Source: Streptomyces sp. CB09001
GTDB lineage: Bacteria > Actinomycetota > Actinomycetes > Streptomycetales > Streptomycetaceae
NCBI RefSeq assembly: GCF_003369795.1
Contig: NZ_CP026730.1
Span: forward strand, 372,001 to 436,000
DNA: 64,000 nucleotides
Reading direction: 5' to 3'
The notes under the pieces were generated by a model. The model ran no database searches. It saw nothing but the letters and a program-made list of their open reading frames with translations, and had not been told where the DNA came from. Every line of letters begins with the position of its first letter. Position 1 is the first letter of the stretch. Positions 15,852-24,338 of this stretch are shown one piece after another. The translations under genes and the position numbers were made by a program.

Positions 15852-16005
15852 CTCCGTAAATTATCCTGCCTCACCCCAGGCTTCGCCGCATTTTTTCCTG
15901 TCGAGCGCCGGATTCGTATACCCGGCGCGGCACGGGGGAAACGGTCCCGCAGGGCCGTTAGGCTGCCGCCCTGCCACGCCGACGTCGACGGAAGCGAGTC
16001 GAGCC

Positions 16006-16689
16006 TTGAACTTCCTCACCATCGGTCACCGCGGAGCGATGGGTGTCGAACCCGAGAACACCCTGCGCTCCTTCGTCGCCGCCGAGCAGGCCGGCCTCGA
16101 CGTCGTCGAACTGGACCTGCATCTGAGCAAGGACGGCGCGCTCGTCGTCATGCACGACGCGGACGTGGACCGCACCACCGACGGCACCGGTGCGATCGCC
16201 GACAAGACGCTGGAGGAGCTGCGTGCGCTGGACGCCGGCCGCGGGGAGCAGATCCCGGTCTTCGAAGAGGTGCTGGACGCCGTCTCGGTACCGTTGCAGG
16301 CCGAGATCAAGGACGCGGCGGCCGCGCGACTCCTCGCCGACGTGATGCTCCGCCGGGACCTGGTGGACCGGGTGGAGGTGATCTCGTTCCACGACGAGGC
16401 CATCGTCGAGATCGCCCGGCTGGTGCCGGGGGTACGGACCGCCCTGGTGGCGCAGTACTACGGCCCCGAGGTCGTGGACCGCGCCGTGCAGGCGGGCGCC
16501 CGGACCCTGTGTCTGGACATCAACAGGGTCACGCTGGAGATCGTGCACAAGGCCCGCAAGGCGGGACTGCGGGTCTTCTGCTGGACCGTGAACACCCAGG
16601 ACCACCTGCGCCTGGTGCGCGCCCTGGGCCTGGACGGCGCGACGACCGACTACCCGGAGATCAAACGCACCGGCCGCTTCACCGCCTGA
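16006..16689 (+). CDS. glycerophosphodiester phosphodiesterase
   Basis: A 227-residue GDPD-family TIM-barrel enzyme, predicted to release glycerol-3-phosphate from glycerophosphodiesters. The catalytic motif GHRGAMGVEPENT (His8, Arg9, Glu15/16) is at the N-terminus, followed by VVELDLHLSKDGALVVMHDADVDRTTDGTG with the metal-binding Glu/Asp and the second catalytic HD, and LQAEIKD. The start must precede the HRG motif; TTG at 16006, with GGAAG upstream, is the only suitable codon close by, because ATG at 16039 would delete His8. No signal peptide, so it is intracellular. Divergent from the DUF6421 operon. Confidence 0.88.
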   Translation: MNFLTIGHRGAMGVEPENTLRSFVAAEQAGLDVVELDLHLSKDGALVVMHDADVDRTTDGTGAIADKTLEELRALDAGRGEQIPVFEEVLDAVSVPLQAEIKDAAAARLLADVMLRRDLVDRVEVISFHDEAIVEIARLVPGVRTALVAQYYGPEVVDRAVQAGARTLCLDINRVTLEIVHKARKAGLRVFCWTVNTQDHLRLVRALGLDGATTDYPEIKRTGRFTA

Positions 16690-16731
16690 GCGGCCCCGGC
16701 TGCCCCAGCGGCCGGGTCCGGCGGGCTCGCG

Positions 16732-17271
16732 TCACACCAGGGGCTTGACCAGCAGCTCGAACCGGAGGTCGTCGCGCTGCGGGATGCCGAAGCGCTCGTC
16801 GCCGTACGGGAAGGGGGTCATCTCTCCCGTGCGGCGGTAGCCGCGGCGCTCGTACCAGGCGATGAGGTCCTCGCGCACGGAGATCACGGTCATGTGCATC
16901 TCCGTGACGCCCCACGTCGTGCGGGCCTGCCGCTCCGCCTCCGCGATGATCGCCCTGCCCAGTCCCCCGCCCTGGAGCGCCGGGCTGACGGCGAACATCC
17001 CGAAGTAGGCGTGCGCCCCGCGGTGCTCGAGCTGGCAGCAGGCCACGATCCCGCCGTCCCGCTCCACCGTCAGCAGACGGCTGTCCGGCGCCTTGACGAC
17101 CTCCAGCACGCCCTGGGGGTCGGTGCGCTGCCCCTGGAGGATGTCCGCCTCGGTGGTCCACCCGGCCCGGCTGGAGTCGCCCCGGTACGCGGACTCTATG
17201 AGCGCCACGATCGCGTCCACGTCGGCGTCGGTGGCGTCACGGTAGGTCAGTGGGCTGGCGGCGGTGTCCAT
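16732..17271 (-). CDS. GNAT-family N-acetyltransferase
   Basis: A 179-residue GNAT acetyltransferase using acetyl-CoA. The acetyl-CoA loop is seen as AVSPALQGGGLGRAIIAEAERQAR (R/QxxGxG/A motif, with QGGGLG), preceded by the GGIVACCQLEHRGAHAYFGMFAV strand pair and followed by MTVISVREDLIAWYERRGYRRTGEMTPFPYGDERFG, a common C-terminal signature. GGAGA lies ahead of the ATG at 17271. The acceptor could be an amino acid, antibiotic or protein N-terminus; the sequence does not say. It is divergent from the VOC gene at 17357. Confidence 0.9.
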   Translation of the reverse strand: MDTAASPLTYRDATDADVDAIVALIESAYRGDSSRAGWTTEADILQGQRTDPQGVLEVVKAPDSRLLTVERDGGIVACCQLEHRGAHAYFGMFAVSPALQGGGLGRAIIAEAERQARTTWGVTEMHMTVISVREDLIAWYERRGYRRTGEMTPFPYGDERFGIPQRDDLRFELLVKPLV

Positions 17272-17356
17272 GGGGGCGTCTCCGGTTCGGTCTCGGGCGC
17301 GGCGCGGGCACCGATGAGCGTAACGCCGCCGCTGGTCGCCGCTAGCCTCGGGACGC

Positions 17357-17749
17357 ATGGTGCACGTACTCAGCAGCCGGACCCTGCTCCGCCCCACCGA
17401 TCCCGACCGCTCCCGCGCCTTCTACGGCGACCAGCTCGGCCTCGCCGTCCACCGGGAGTTCGGCACCGGTCCGGAGCGGGGCACCGTCTACTTCCTCGGC
17501 GGCGGTTTCCTGGAGGTCTCCGGGCGCTCCGACGCTCCCCTCACCCCCGGGCTCGCCCTGTGGCTCCAGGTCGAGGACGCGGCGGCTGCCCACGAGGAAC
17601 TGGCTGCCAAGGGGGTCGCGATCGTGCGACCGCCGGTCAAGGAGCCGTGGGGGCTGGTGGAGATGTGGATCGCGGATCCGGACGGCACTCGGATCGTGCT
17701 GGTGGAGGTGCCCGCGGAGCATCCGCTGCGCCTCCGGCCCGGGATCTGA
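17357..17749 (+). CDS. VOC/glyoxalase-fold protein (single domain)
   Basis: A 130-residue vicinal-oxygen-chelate protein made of two paired beta-alpha-beta-beta-beta modules: SRTLLRPTDPDRSRAFYGDQLGLAVHREFG, GTVYFLGGGFLEVSG, LWLQVEDAAAAHEELAAKGVAIVRPPVKEPWGLVEMWIADPDGTRIVLVEVP. The late metal-ligand glutamate of the fold can be placed in VLVEVP. Members include glyoxalases, dioxygenases and antibiotic-binding resistance proteins; nothing here separates these. ATG at 17357 has only a weak ribosome binding site. Confidence 0.85.
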   Translation: MVHVLSSRTLLRPTDPDRSRAFYGDQLGLAVHREFGTGPERGTVYFLGGGFLEVSGRSDAPLTPGLALWLQVEDAAAAHEELAAKGVAIVRPPVKEPWGLVEMWIADPDGTRIVLVEVPAEHPLRLRPGI

Positions 17750-17871
17750 GCCGGCGGGCGGGCACCGCGACCGGGGGTGCGTACGTGCCGGATGGCCGCG
17801 GCCCCGGCCCGGCCTTAGCGTGCTGGAGGGGGACGGACGGTCTGCGGCCCCGGCGGAAGGACGCCAGCACG

Positions 17872-18636
17872 ATGAAGCTCCACGAACCGGTGACCGGCGG
17901 GCCCTGCTGGGCGGAGCTGGGGACCACCGACCTGGAGGCGGCCAAGCGGTTCTACACCGGGGTGTTCGGCTGGCGTCCCGAGACGGACCCGCGGCAGCGG
18001 GCGGGCGGCTACACGATCGCCCGGATCGACGACGCGCCGGTCGCCGCCCTGACGCCGCTGTACCAGCAGGGGCAGCCGGTGGCGTGGAACGTGTCGTTCG
18101 CCGTGCGCGACGCGGACGCGGCCGTACGGCAGGTGACGGCGGCCGGCGGGGTGGCCCTGCAGGGGCCCGCGGACGTCTTCGACGCGGGCCGCTTCGCGGT
18201 GGCCGCCGATCCGACCGGGGCGGTGTTCCAGTTGTGGCAGGGACGCTCGTTCCCCGGGGCCGGACTCTTCAACGCGCCCGGCTCGCTGGGCTGGGTGGAG
18301 CTGCTGACCCGGGAGCCCGACCGGGCCGCCGACTTCTACACGACGGTGTTCGGCTGGAGCGTCGGCGCCTCGGACCGCTATCCGCAGTGGGGGATCGACG
18401 GGGCGGACTTCGGCGGCATGGTGACGATGGACGACAAGTTCCCGCACGAGGTCCCGGCGCACTGGCTGCCGTACTTCGCGGTGGCGGACGTGGACACCGT
18501 CGCGTCCGACACGACGGACGGCGGCGGCACCGTGCTCATGGAGCCGACCTCCGTGCCCGACGGGCCGCGCATCGCGGTGCTGCGGGACCCGCAGGGCGCG
18601 ATGTTCGGCGTGTACCGGGCGGGCGACGAGCGCTGA
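17872..18636 (+). CDS. two-domain VOC-family protein
   Basis: A 254-residue protein with two VOC domains in tandem. The first (about 10-125) begins PCWAELGTTDLEAAKRFYTGVFGW and the second (about 133-250) begins SLGWVELLTREPDRAADFYTTVFGWSV, an evident internal duplication. Each ends in a DPTGA or DPQGA strand (FQLWQ; FGVYR). This architecture is common in Streptomyces and usually annotated as a hydroxylase or glyoxalase-like protein of unknown substrate. GGAAGG precedes the ATG at 17872. It follows the single-domain VOC gene by 122 bases, so the two may share a transcript. Confidence 0.88.
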   Translation: MKLHEPVTGGPCWAELGTTDLEAAKRFYTGVFGWRPETDPRQRAGGYTIARIDDAPVAALTPLYQQGQPVAWNVSFAVRDADAAVRQVTAAGGVALQGPADVFDAGRFAVAADPTGAVFQLWQGRSFPGAGLFNAPGSLGWVELLTREPDRAADFYTTVFGWSVGASDRYPQWGIDGADFGGMVTMDDKFPHEVPAHWLPYFAVADVDTVASDTTDGGGTVLMEPTSVPDGPRIAVLRDPQGAMFGVYRAGDER

Positions 18637-18676
18637 TCCGCCCGGTGCGCGGGAGGCCGCACCGTTCGCGCCGCGG

Positions 18677-19252
18677 TCAGGCCCGCAGCGCGTCCAGACG
18701 GCCCTCCAGCTGACCGAGGAGCCCGCCGAGGAGCGCCGCCAGCTCACCCTGCCGCGGCCCGGCCACGCCGGACAGGACCGCAGACTCGTAGGCGAGCTGT
18801 TCCGGAAGGATGCCGTCGACGAGGTCGCTTCCGGTGTCCGTGAGGCGGACGTGGGCGACCCGGCGGTCGCGGGTGTCGCCGCGCCGCTCGACGAGGCCAC
18901 GCTCGGTGAGCTGCTTGAGGCGCTTGGTCACGGCCGCGCCGGAGGAGAAGGTCTCCCGGGCCAGCTCCCCCGGCGTCAGCTCGTGACCGGTACGGCGCAG
19001 CGCGCCGAGCAGGTCGAACTCGGCACGGCTGAGGCCCGCCCGGCGCAGCGGCGCGTCCTCGGCCTGCTGGAGGAGGGCGGCGCAGCGGTTGATCCGGCCG
19101 ATGATCTCCATCGGCCCGGTGTCGAGGTCCGGGTGGACGGCACGCCACTGACGTACGACCGCGGCCACGGTGTCCCCGCCCGGCCCCGTCCCGCCGTCAC
19201 CGGACCCGGGCCCGGCTCCCCCGTCGTGCGCTCCCCCGTCGGTTGCGGTCAT
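18677..19252 (-). CDS. MarR-family transcriptional regulator
   Basis: A 191-residue winged-helix regulator. A glycine/aspartate-rich tail of about 30 residues precedes the MarR core: LSRAEFDLLGALRRTGHELTPGELARETFSSGAAVTKRLKQLTERGLVERRGDTRDRRVAHVRLTDTG, with the recognition helix and the DxRxxxVxLT wing. The ATG at 19252 overlaps the TGA of the upstream FUSC gene (ATGA, 19252-19249), so the regulator is translationally coupled to the exporter it most likely controls. A TTTAC/GTAAA palindrome in front of the exporter gene is the natural operator candidate. Confidence 0.92.
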   Translation of the reverse strand: MTATDGGAHDGGAGPGSGDGGTGPGGDTVAAVVRQWRAVHPDLDTGPMEIIGRINRCAALLQQAEDAPLRRAGLSRAEFDLLGALRRTGHELTPGELARETFSSGAAVTKRLKQLTERGLVERRGDTRDRRVAHVRLTDTGSDLVDGILPEQLAYESAVLSGVAGPRQGELAALLGGLLGQLEGRLDALRA

Positions 19253-20949
19253 GGCCGTACGTCCTCCGTTCTCGTGCTCACGCCCCGGTCCGGACGCGTT
19301 GCCTGGCGTCGCACCGCCTCGGCGAGCGTACGGTGTCCGGCCTGCTCGGCGAGCACGACCCTCTCCTGGGGCAGTGCGCGTCCCCACCATTCGCCGGCCG
19401 CCCCGTCGGCGATGGCCCGCAGGTCGGTCAGCGCGGCGGCCAGGGACCGGCGGGCGGCCTCCAGGACGCCGGGGGCGGGGTCGGGCTCGGCGAGGAGGCG
19501 CGCGGCGCGTTCCCGGGCGCTGTCGGCCGCGGTCACCGCCTGTTCGACGCGGTTCCCGGCGCGCCGGTTGGTGACGACGACGGCGGCGAGGAAACCGACC
19601 AGGGCGCCGACGAGGGTGTCCACGGTCCGCTCGGTCATCAGGTCGCCGGGGGCCTGGTACCCGGCGAACTCGGTGACGAGCAGGGCCATCGGGGTCACGC
19701 AGACGCTGCCGAGCCAGTAGTTGCGGGTGATGAGGGCCTCGGCGCCGAAGTTCAGGGCGAGGCAGCACAGGACGAGCAGCGCCTGCCCGAGGTGGGCGAG
19801 CGGGGCTATGGCGGCGAAGGCCAGCACCCCGGCGAGGTTGCCGACCACGCGCTGCACGGCCCGGCTCCAGGTCAGGGTGACGTTGGCCTGGTAGAGCGCG
19901 GCGGCGGTGACCAGGGCCCAGTAGGGGCGGCCGATGCCGAGGGCGAGGGAGGCGTACCCGGCCAGCGCGCAGCCGAGCGCCGTGCGGGCGGCGATCGGGG
20001 TCAGCGGGCCGAGCCGTTGCCACAGGGGCGCGGGGCGGGCGGCGAGTTCGGCGTCCACGCCGAGCAGTTCGTCGGTGTCCTCCGGGGCGTCGCCGGTGCG
20101 GGGGATCCGGCCGCCGCCGCGCAGGGCGTGGGCCCAGGCGCGCAGCCGCTCCGGGTCGGTGTCGGCGGGGGCGGCGAGGGCTACCTCGGCGCGGACGACG
20201 AGGCGTTCCAGGGCGTGCCGGGTGGCGGCGCGGGCGCCGGTGGACGGCAGGGCCGGCAGCGTCTGCCAGGCGGCCTGTACGGCGGCGTACCCGGCGGCGC
20301 GGGCGGAGGCGTGGTCCTCGCCCGCGCCGGTGCCGTGGGCGGCGGCGTACGCGGCTGCCGCGTTCAGGGCCTGGGCGGTGGCCCGGCGTTCCGGGCCGTG
20401 CGGACGGACCGGGGCGGGTGCCATGCCGACGAGCCAGGCCCAGGCGCCCGCGGCGGCGGCCAGCGCCAGGTGGGCGGGGACCTGGGCGAGGGTCTGCGGG
20501 ACGAAGAGGGCGGCGGAGCTGATGAAGGTCAGGACCACGTTGCCCGGCGGGCCGACGCGGGTGGCGTCGCACAGGACCTTCTGCACGGCGGCCAGCAGGG
20601 CGCCGACGGTGACGAGGACGACGGCGTTCCGGGTGAGGGAGGCGGTGACCAGCGCGGCGGCTACGCCGGCGAGCATGCCGAGCACGACCCACGCCAGGGT
20701 GCGGGCCCGGGCGGCGTAGGGGCGGTTGTGGGCGTAGAGCGCGCACAGGGACCCGGCCATGGTGTACATCGCCAGGTCGAGCCGGCCGAACGCCAGCAGG
20801 AGGAGGTTGGGAGGGGCGACCGCGGCGACCGAACTCAGGGCGGGCTTGAACCAGATCTCGGAGGGCCGGCGCAGGCGCAGCACGCCTGCCAGGGACAGAC
20901 GTCGGGCCGTCGAGGTGCCGGAGGTGGGGGTCGCACTGCTCATACGCAT
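19249..20949 (-). CDS. FUSC-family aromatic-compound exporter
   Basis: About 566 residues with two blocks of hydrophobic helices separated by a large soluble region, the layout of the fusaric-acid-resistance/aromatic acid exporter family. Block one runs from LSSVAAVAPPNLLLLAFGRLDLAMY to VPAHLALAAAAGAWAWLVG. A cytoplasmic loop rich in Ala and Arg follows. Block two contains ARTALGCALAGYASLALGIGRPYWALVTAAALY, QRVVGNLAGVLAFAAIAPLAHLGQALLVLCCLALN, and TLVGALVGFLAAVVVTNRR. Starts at 20949 or 20943 both lack a ribosome binding site, so the mRNA may be leaderless. Efflux of an organic acid or phenolic is predicted, regulated by the coupled MarR protein. Confidence 0.85.
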   Translation of the reverse strand: MRMSSATPTSGTSTARRLSLAGVLRLRRPSEIWFKPALSSVAAVAPPNLLLLAFGRLDLAMYTMAGSLCALYAHNRPYAARARTLAWVVLGMLAGVAAALVTASLTRNAVVLVTVGALLAAVQKVLCDATRVGPPGNVVLTFISSAALFVPQTLAQVPAHLALAAAAGAWAWLVGMAPAPVRPHGPERRATAQALNAAAAYAAAHGTGAGEDHASARAAGYAAVQAAWQTLPALPSTGARAATRHALERLVVRAEVALAAPADTDPERLRAWAHALRGGGRIPRTGDAPEDTDELLGVDAELAARPAPLWQRLGPLTPIAARTALGCALAGYASLALGIGRPYWALVTAAALYQANVTLTWSRAVQRVVGNLAGVLAFAAIAPLAHLGQALLVLCCLALNFGAEALITRNYWLGSVCVTPMALLVTEFAGYQAPGDLMTERTVDTLVGALVGFLAAVVVTNRRAGNRVEQAVTAADSARERAARLLAEPDPAPGVLEAARRSLAAALTDLRAIADGAAGEWWGRALPQERVVLAEQAGHRTLAEAVRRQATRPDRGVSTRTEDVRP

Positions 20950-20964
20950 AAGGTTAACAAGTGT

Positions 20965-20976
20965 TTTACCTGTAAA
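20965..20976. promoter_or_regulatory. TTTAC-N2-GTAAA palindrome upstream of the FUSC/MarR operon
   Basis: Perfect 5-base arms around a 2-base centre in an unusually AT-rich patch, 16 bases upstream of the FUSC start. The size and symmetry fit a MarR-dimer operator, which would overlap the promoter and allow repression by the operon's own MarR protein. Confidence 0.6.
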
Positions 20977-21143
20977 TCGAATACCGGGCGTGAGCCCGTC
21001 CGCATCACCGACCAGCCGTGATCCACCGCGGTGAGGTCGCGCGCTCCCCCGGATGCTCCCGCGTACACCCTTGCGCTCGCGTGCGCGCCGCATGGCCCGG
21101 GCAGTTCTTGACAGACCGTGGACCGCCGAACGGGGAGGTGCGT

Positions 21144-21746
21144 GTGCACGGACCGGCGTCACCCGGATGGCTGCTGGTCGCGCTGTGCGCGGCGACCGGC
21201 GCCTACTGCCTGCTGCGGATGCGCAGCGGTGTCGAGGAGCAGCGCCGGGCCGCGGGCGGCGAGGCCCTCATGGGGTTCGGCATGGCCGCCATGGCCGTAC
21301 CCGCGGCGGTCTTCACCCCGCCGGGCTGGGTCTGGCCCGCCTACGCGGTGGTGTTCGGCGCCGCGGGACTGCGGGCGTTGTGGGCGGCCCGGTCGGGACG
21401 CCACCACCTGCACCACCTCGTGGGAGCCGCGGCGATGGTCTACATGGCGGTGGTGATGGCCGCCTCCCCCGCCCACGGGCACGCGCACGGCGCGTCGGGC
21501 ACACCGGTGCTGACCGGGGCGCTGCTGCTCTACTTCACGGGATACGTGCTGCTGACCGGCGTGCGTCTGATACCCGTCGTGGCGGTGGCGGGGAGCGGTC
21601 CGGGTGCACCATCCGTGCCCGCGCCCGGGGGCGGTGCGGGGGCCGACGGCCGTGCGGCGGCCGGGTGGGGCGACCGGCCGGAGCTGGCGCGGGCCTGCCG
21701 GCTCTCCATGGCGATCGCGATGCTGGCCATGCTGCTCCCCCTGTGA
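21144..21746 (+). CDS. DUF5134-type membrane protein
   Basis: A 200-residue integral membrane protein with about six hydrophobic spans: GWLLVALCAATGAYCLL, GFGMAAMAVPAAVFT, VWPAYAVVFGAAGLRALW, HHLVGAAAMVYMAVVMAA, GALLLYFTGYVLLTGVRLIPVV and LSMAIAMLAMLLPL. A histidine run (RHHLHHLVG) and HGHAHG lie near spans four and five, a pattern of DUF5134 proteins that could bind metal. GTG at 21144 follows GGGGAGG by five bases. It precedes an M56 peptidase gene on the same strand, an association I recall as common in Streptomyces. Function unknown. Confidence 0.75.
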   Translation: MHGPASPGWLLVALCAATGAYCLLRMRSGVEEQRRAAGGEALMGFGMAAMAVPAAVFTPPGWVWPAYAVVFGAAGLRALWAARSGRHHLHHLVGAAAMVYMAVVMAASPAHGHAHGASGTPVLTGALLLYFTGYVLLTGVRLIPVVAVAGSGPGAPSVPAPGGGAGADGRAAAGWGDRPELARACRLSMAIAMLAMLLPL

Positions 21747-21775
21747 CACCGGAGAGGCACGGGCGGCCGGGCGCG

Positions 21776-21827
21776 GGGCTGCCCGGCGTTCACCGCGGCG
21801 GCGTCGGGCTGCCCGGCGTTCACCGCG
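21776..21827. repeat. 22-bp direct repeat between the DUF5134 and M56 genes
   Basis: GGGCTGCCCGGCGTTCACCG plus CG occurs at 21776-21797 and again at 21806-21827, with a 30-base period. Both copies are in the 153-base intergenic gap and identical over 22 bases. Confidence 0.85.
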
Positions 21828-21899
21828 CGCAGTCGTTGCCTGCGTCACTTTGCGCGGCGGGCCGTACTGCCGACGGCGCGGCGCTCATAGGCTGCCCCC

Positions 21900-22835
21900 A
21901 TGATTCTCCCCGCGGCACTGCTGCTGCTCGGTGCGCTGACCGCCGTGCTCGCCCCCAGGCTGCTCGCCCGGGCCGACTGGCCGGATCGCGAACCGGTGGT
22001 CGCCCTGTGGGTCTGGCAGTGCGCGGTGGCGGCGGTGATCGTGTGCTGCGCGCTGTCGATGACGTTGAGCGCGGCGGCGGCCTGGCACGCGGTGGGCGGC
22101 CCCGTCTTCGCGACCGCTCCCGGTCCGGTGGTCGAGGCCTACGCCCTCGGCACGTCCGGGCTCTGGGCGGACACGACGGCCGTCACGCTGGCCTGCGGCG
22201 GACTGTGGAGCGCGCTCATGCTGGCCCGGGAGGTGGCACGGGCCCGCGCCCGGCGGCGGCTGCGCCGCGCGGAACTCCGGCACCGCGCTCCGCTGCTGCC
22301 CGGCGAAGAGCCCGGCCCGGGGCGGCTCGTCGTACTGGAGGGTGAGCGGCCGGACGCCTGGTGGCTGCCCGGCGCTCCCCCGCAGCTGGTGGTCACCACC
22401 GCCGCCCTGCGTCGTCTCGAGGGGCGGCAACTGGACGCGGTGCTCGCCCACGAGAAGGGACACGCGCAGGCGCGGCACGACTGGCTGCTGCACTGTTCCG
22501 CCGCGCTGGCGGACGGGTTCCCGCAGGTTCCGGTCTTCGCCGGGTTCCGCGACGAGATGCACCGCCTGGTCGAACTCGCCGCCGACGACGTGGCCTCCCG
22601 CCGCTTCGGCCGCCTGACGACCGCCCTGGCACTGGTCGAACTCAACGAGGACCGCGGTGTCTTCGGTCCGTGCCCGTCGGGCCGGGCCGGCGGCCCGCAG
22701 CGGGTGCACCGCCTGCTCACCCCGCCGAACCGGCTGACGGCGGCCCGCAGGCTGCGGCTGACCGCGGCCGCGGCGCTGGTACCGGTGGTCCCGGTCCTGT
22801 TGGCGTTCGCACCGGGCCTGCGGGCGTTGGGCTAG
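21900..22835 (+). CDS. M56-family membrane metallopeptidase (BlaR1/MecR1-like)
   Basis: A 311-residue membrane protein whose zinc site HEKGH (His184, Glu185, His188) lies in a cytoplasmic loop: LDAVLAHEKGHAQARHDWLLH. Hydrophobic segments are at about 1-20, 35-60, 90-110, 195-215 and 275-300. It matches the protease half of BlaR1/MecR1-type sensors but has no extracellular sensor domain, and no BlaI/CopY repressor gene is adjacent, so the signalling role is open. The conserved glutamate ligand may be in the region MHRLVELAADDVASRRFG. The preceding DUF5134 gene may be co-transcribed. Confidence 0.88.
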   Translation: MILPAALLLLGALTAVLAPRLLARADWPDREPVVALWVWQCAVAAVIVCCALSMTLSAAAAWHAVGGPVFATAPGPVVEAYALGTSGLWADTTAVTLACGGLWSALMLAREVARARARRRLRRAELRHRAPLLPGEEPGPGRLVVLEGERPDAWWLPGAPPQLVVTTAALRRLEGRQLDAVLAHEKGHAQARHDWLLHCSAALADGFPQVPVFAGFRDEMHRLVELAADDVASRRFGRLTTALALVELNEDRGVFGPCPSGRAGGPQRVHRLLTPPNRLTAARRLRLTAAAALVPVVPVLLAFAPGLRALG

Positions 22836-22892
22836 GGCCCGCCCCCGCTACGGCATTGGCCTCGGAGCCACCGGTTCGGCGAGGATCGCGGC

Positions 22893-23564
22893 ATGCAGAC
22901 GCCGCCGGTCGACTCCCCGCCCGCCCCGCCGCAGCCACGCACCGCCCTCCGCGTCACCTGGGTACTGACCGTGTGCTCCGCGCTCCTGCTCTCCCTGGTG
23001 GCCGTCGAATGGCGCCCGTTGGTGCGGCTGGACGAGGACATCGCCGGCACGACCCACCGCTGGGCCGTCGAGGAAGGCGGCCTCACACACGTCATGCGGA
23101 TCCTCACCGACTGGGTGTGGGACACCTGGACGATGCGCCTGCTGTGTGCGGTGGTGGTGCTGTGGCTGTGGTGGCGCCGGGCGGACCGGTGGACGGCGGT
23201 CTGGCTGGGAGCGACCTGTCTGCTGGGCAGCCTGCTGCAACAGGCCCTCAAGGCGGCGGTGGACCGCCCCCGCCCGGTCTGGTCCGACCCCGTGGACTCC
23301 GCGCACTACGCGGCCTTCCCCTCCGGGCACGCCATGACCGCGACGTTCGTGTGCGGCCTGCTGGTGTGGCTGCTCCACCACTACGACGCCGGGCGCGCCC
23401 TGCGCCGTACCGGCCTGGCCGTCGCCGTGGTCTCCGTGGCGGGGGTCGGCGTCACCCGGGTGTGGCTCGGCGTCCACTGGGCCACGGACGTGCTCGGCGG
23501 CTGGCTCCTGGGGGGCCTGGTCGTGGCGCTCGCGGTGCTGGTGCACCGGCGCCTGCATCCGTGA
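22893..23564 (+). CDS. PAP2-family membrane phosphatase
   Basis: A 223-residue integral membrane phosphatase. The three PAP2 signature blocks are complete: KAAVDRPRP (Lys120 to Pro128), AAFPSGHAMT (PSGH at 143-146) and VTRVWLGVHWATDVLGG with the catalytic His and Asp. About five transmembrane segments surround them. It is predicted to dephosphorylate a lipid phosphate, such as undecaprenyl pyrophosphate or phosphatidate, on the outer face of the membrane. GAGGATCG precedes the ATG. It lies 57 bases after the M56 gene in the same direction. Confidence 0.9.
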   Translation: MQTPPVDSPPAPPQPRTALRVTWVLTVCSALLLSLVAVEWRPLVRLDEDIAGTTHRWAVEEGGLTHVMRILTDWVWDTWTMRLLCAVVVLWLWWRRADRWTAVWLGATCLLGSLLQQALKAAVDRPRPVWSDPVDSAHYAAFPSGHAMTATFVCGLLVWLLHHYDAGRALRRTGLAVAVVSVAGVGVTRVWLGVHWATDVLGGWLLGGLVVALAVLVHRRLHP

Positions 23565-23647
23565 GCGGAGCGGCGATCCGCCGGGTCGGCCCCGCCCGCA
23601 CCGCGACGTCGCCCCCGTCGCGTCCTTCGCCCCCTAGGATCCGGCCC

Positions 23648-24337
23648 ATGACCGCCGTTCTGTTCGACTTCTCCGGAACCCTGTTCCGCATCGAATCCAC
23701 CGAAGCCTGGCTGCGCGCGGCCCTCGACGGTGCCGGGCTGGAGCTGGCCGCACCGGAGCTGGCCGAGAAGGCCGAGGCTCTCGAGCGGGTGGGAGCGCTG
23801 CCCGGCGGGGCCCCGCCGCTGCGGATCCCGGAGGAACTCGCCGAGGTGTGGGAGGCCCGCGACGACAGCTCCGCGCTGCACCGGGCCGCGTACACCGGGC
23901 TCTCCCGTCAGGTGCCGCTGCCGGACCCGGACCTGCACGACGTGCTGTACGAGCGGCACATGGCGCCGGACGCGTGGCGTCCCTACACCGACGCCACCGA
24001 GGTGCTGAGCGCGTTGCGCGGGCGCGGAGTCGCCGTGGGGGTGGTCAGCAACATCGGCTGGGACCTGCGGCCGGTCTTCCGCGCACACGGCCTCGACCGG
24101 TACGTGGACACGTACGTCCTCTCCTACGAGCACGGCATCCGCAAGCCCGACGCCCGGCTGTTCGGCGTCGCCTGCGCGGCGCTGGGCGTGGAGCCGGAAC
24201 GCACGCTGATGGTCGGCGACGACCGGAGGGCGGACGGTGGCGCGGCGGCACTCGGGTGCCGGGTGCACTTCGTCGAGCATCTGCCGGTGTCCGAGCGCCC
24301 GGCGGGACTGCGGCCGGTGCTGGACCTGGCCACGTAG
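23648..24337 (+). CDS. HAD-superfamily hydrolase
   Basis: A 229-residue haloacid dehalogenase-like phosphatase. Motif I is VLFDFSGTL, with the nucleophile Asp8 but Ser at +2 to the normal general acid (FDFSGT, not FDxDGT). Motif II is VGVVSNIGWD, motif III the Lys of HGIRKPDARLF, and motif IV MVGDDRRADGGAAALGC. The FDFSGT variant is found in a minority of HAD enzymes and may change specificity. A helical cap domain fills about 20-100. Predicted cytosolic phosphomonoesterase of unknown substrate. Confidence 0.88.
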   Translation: MTAVLFDFSGTLFRIESTEAWLRAALDGAGLELAAPELAEKAEALERVGALPGGAPPLRIPEELAEVWEARDDSSALHRAAYTGLSRQVPLPDPDLHDVLYERHMAPDAWRPYTDATEVLSALRGRGVAVGVVSNIGWDLRPVFRAHGLDRYVDTYVLSYEHGIRKPDARLFGVACAALGVEPERTLMVGDDRRADGGAAALGCRVHFVEHLPVSERPAGLRPVLDLAT

Positions 24338-24338
24338 C

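Noticed and set aside
18677..20746. Open frame that would fuse the MarR regulator to about 500 upstream residues
   Set aside because: The upstream part is Arg/Pro/Gly-rich shadow of the FUSC gene. The ATGA overlap at 19249-19252 marks the true MarR start.
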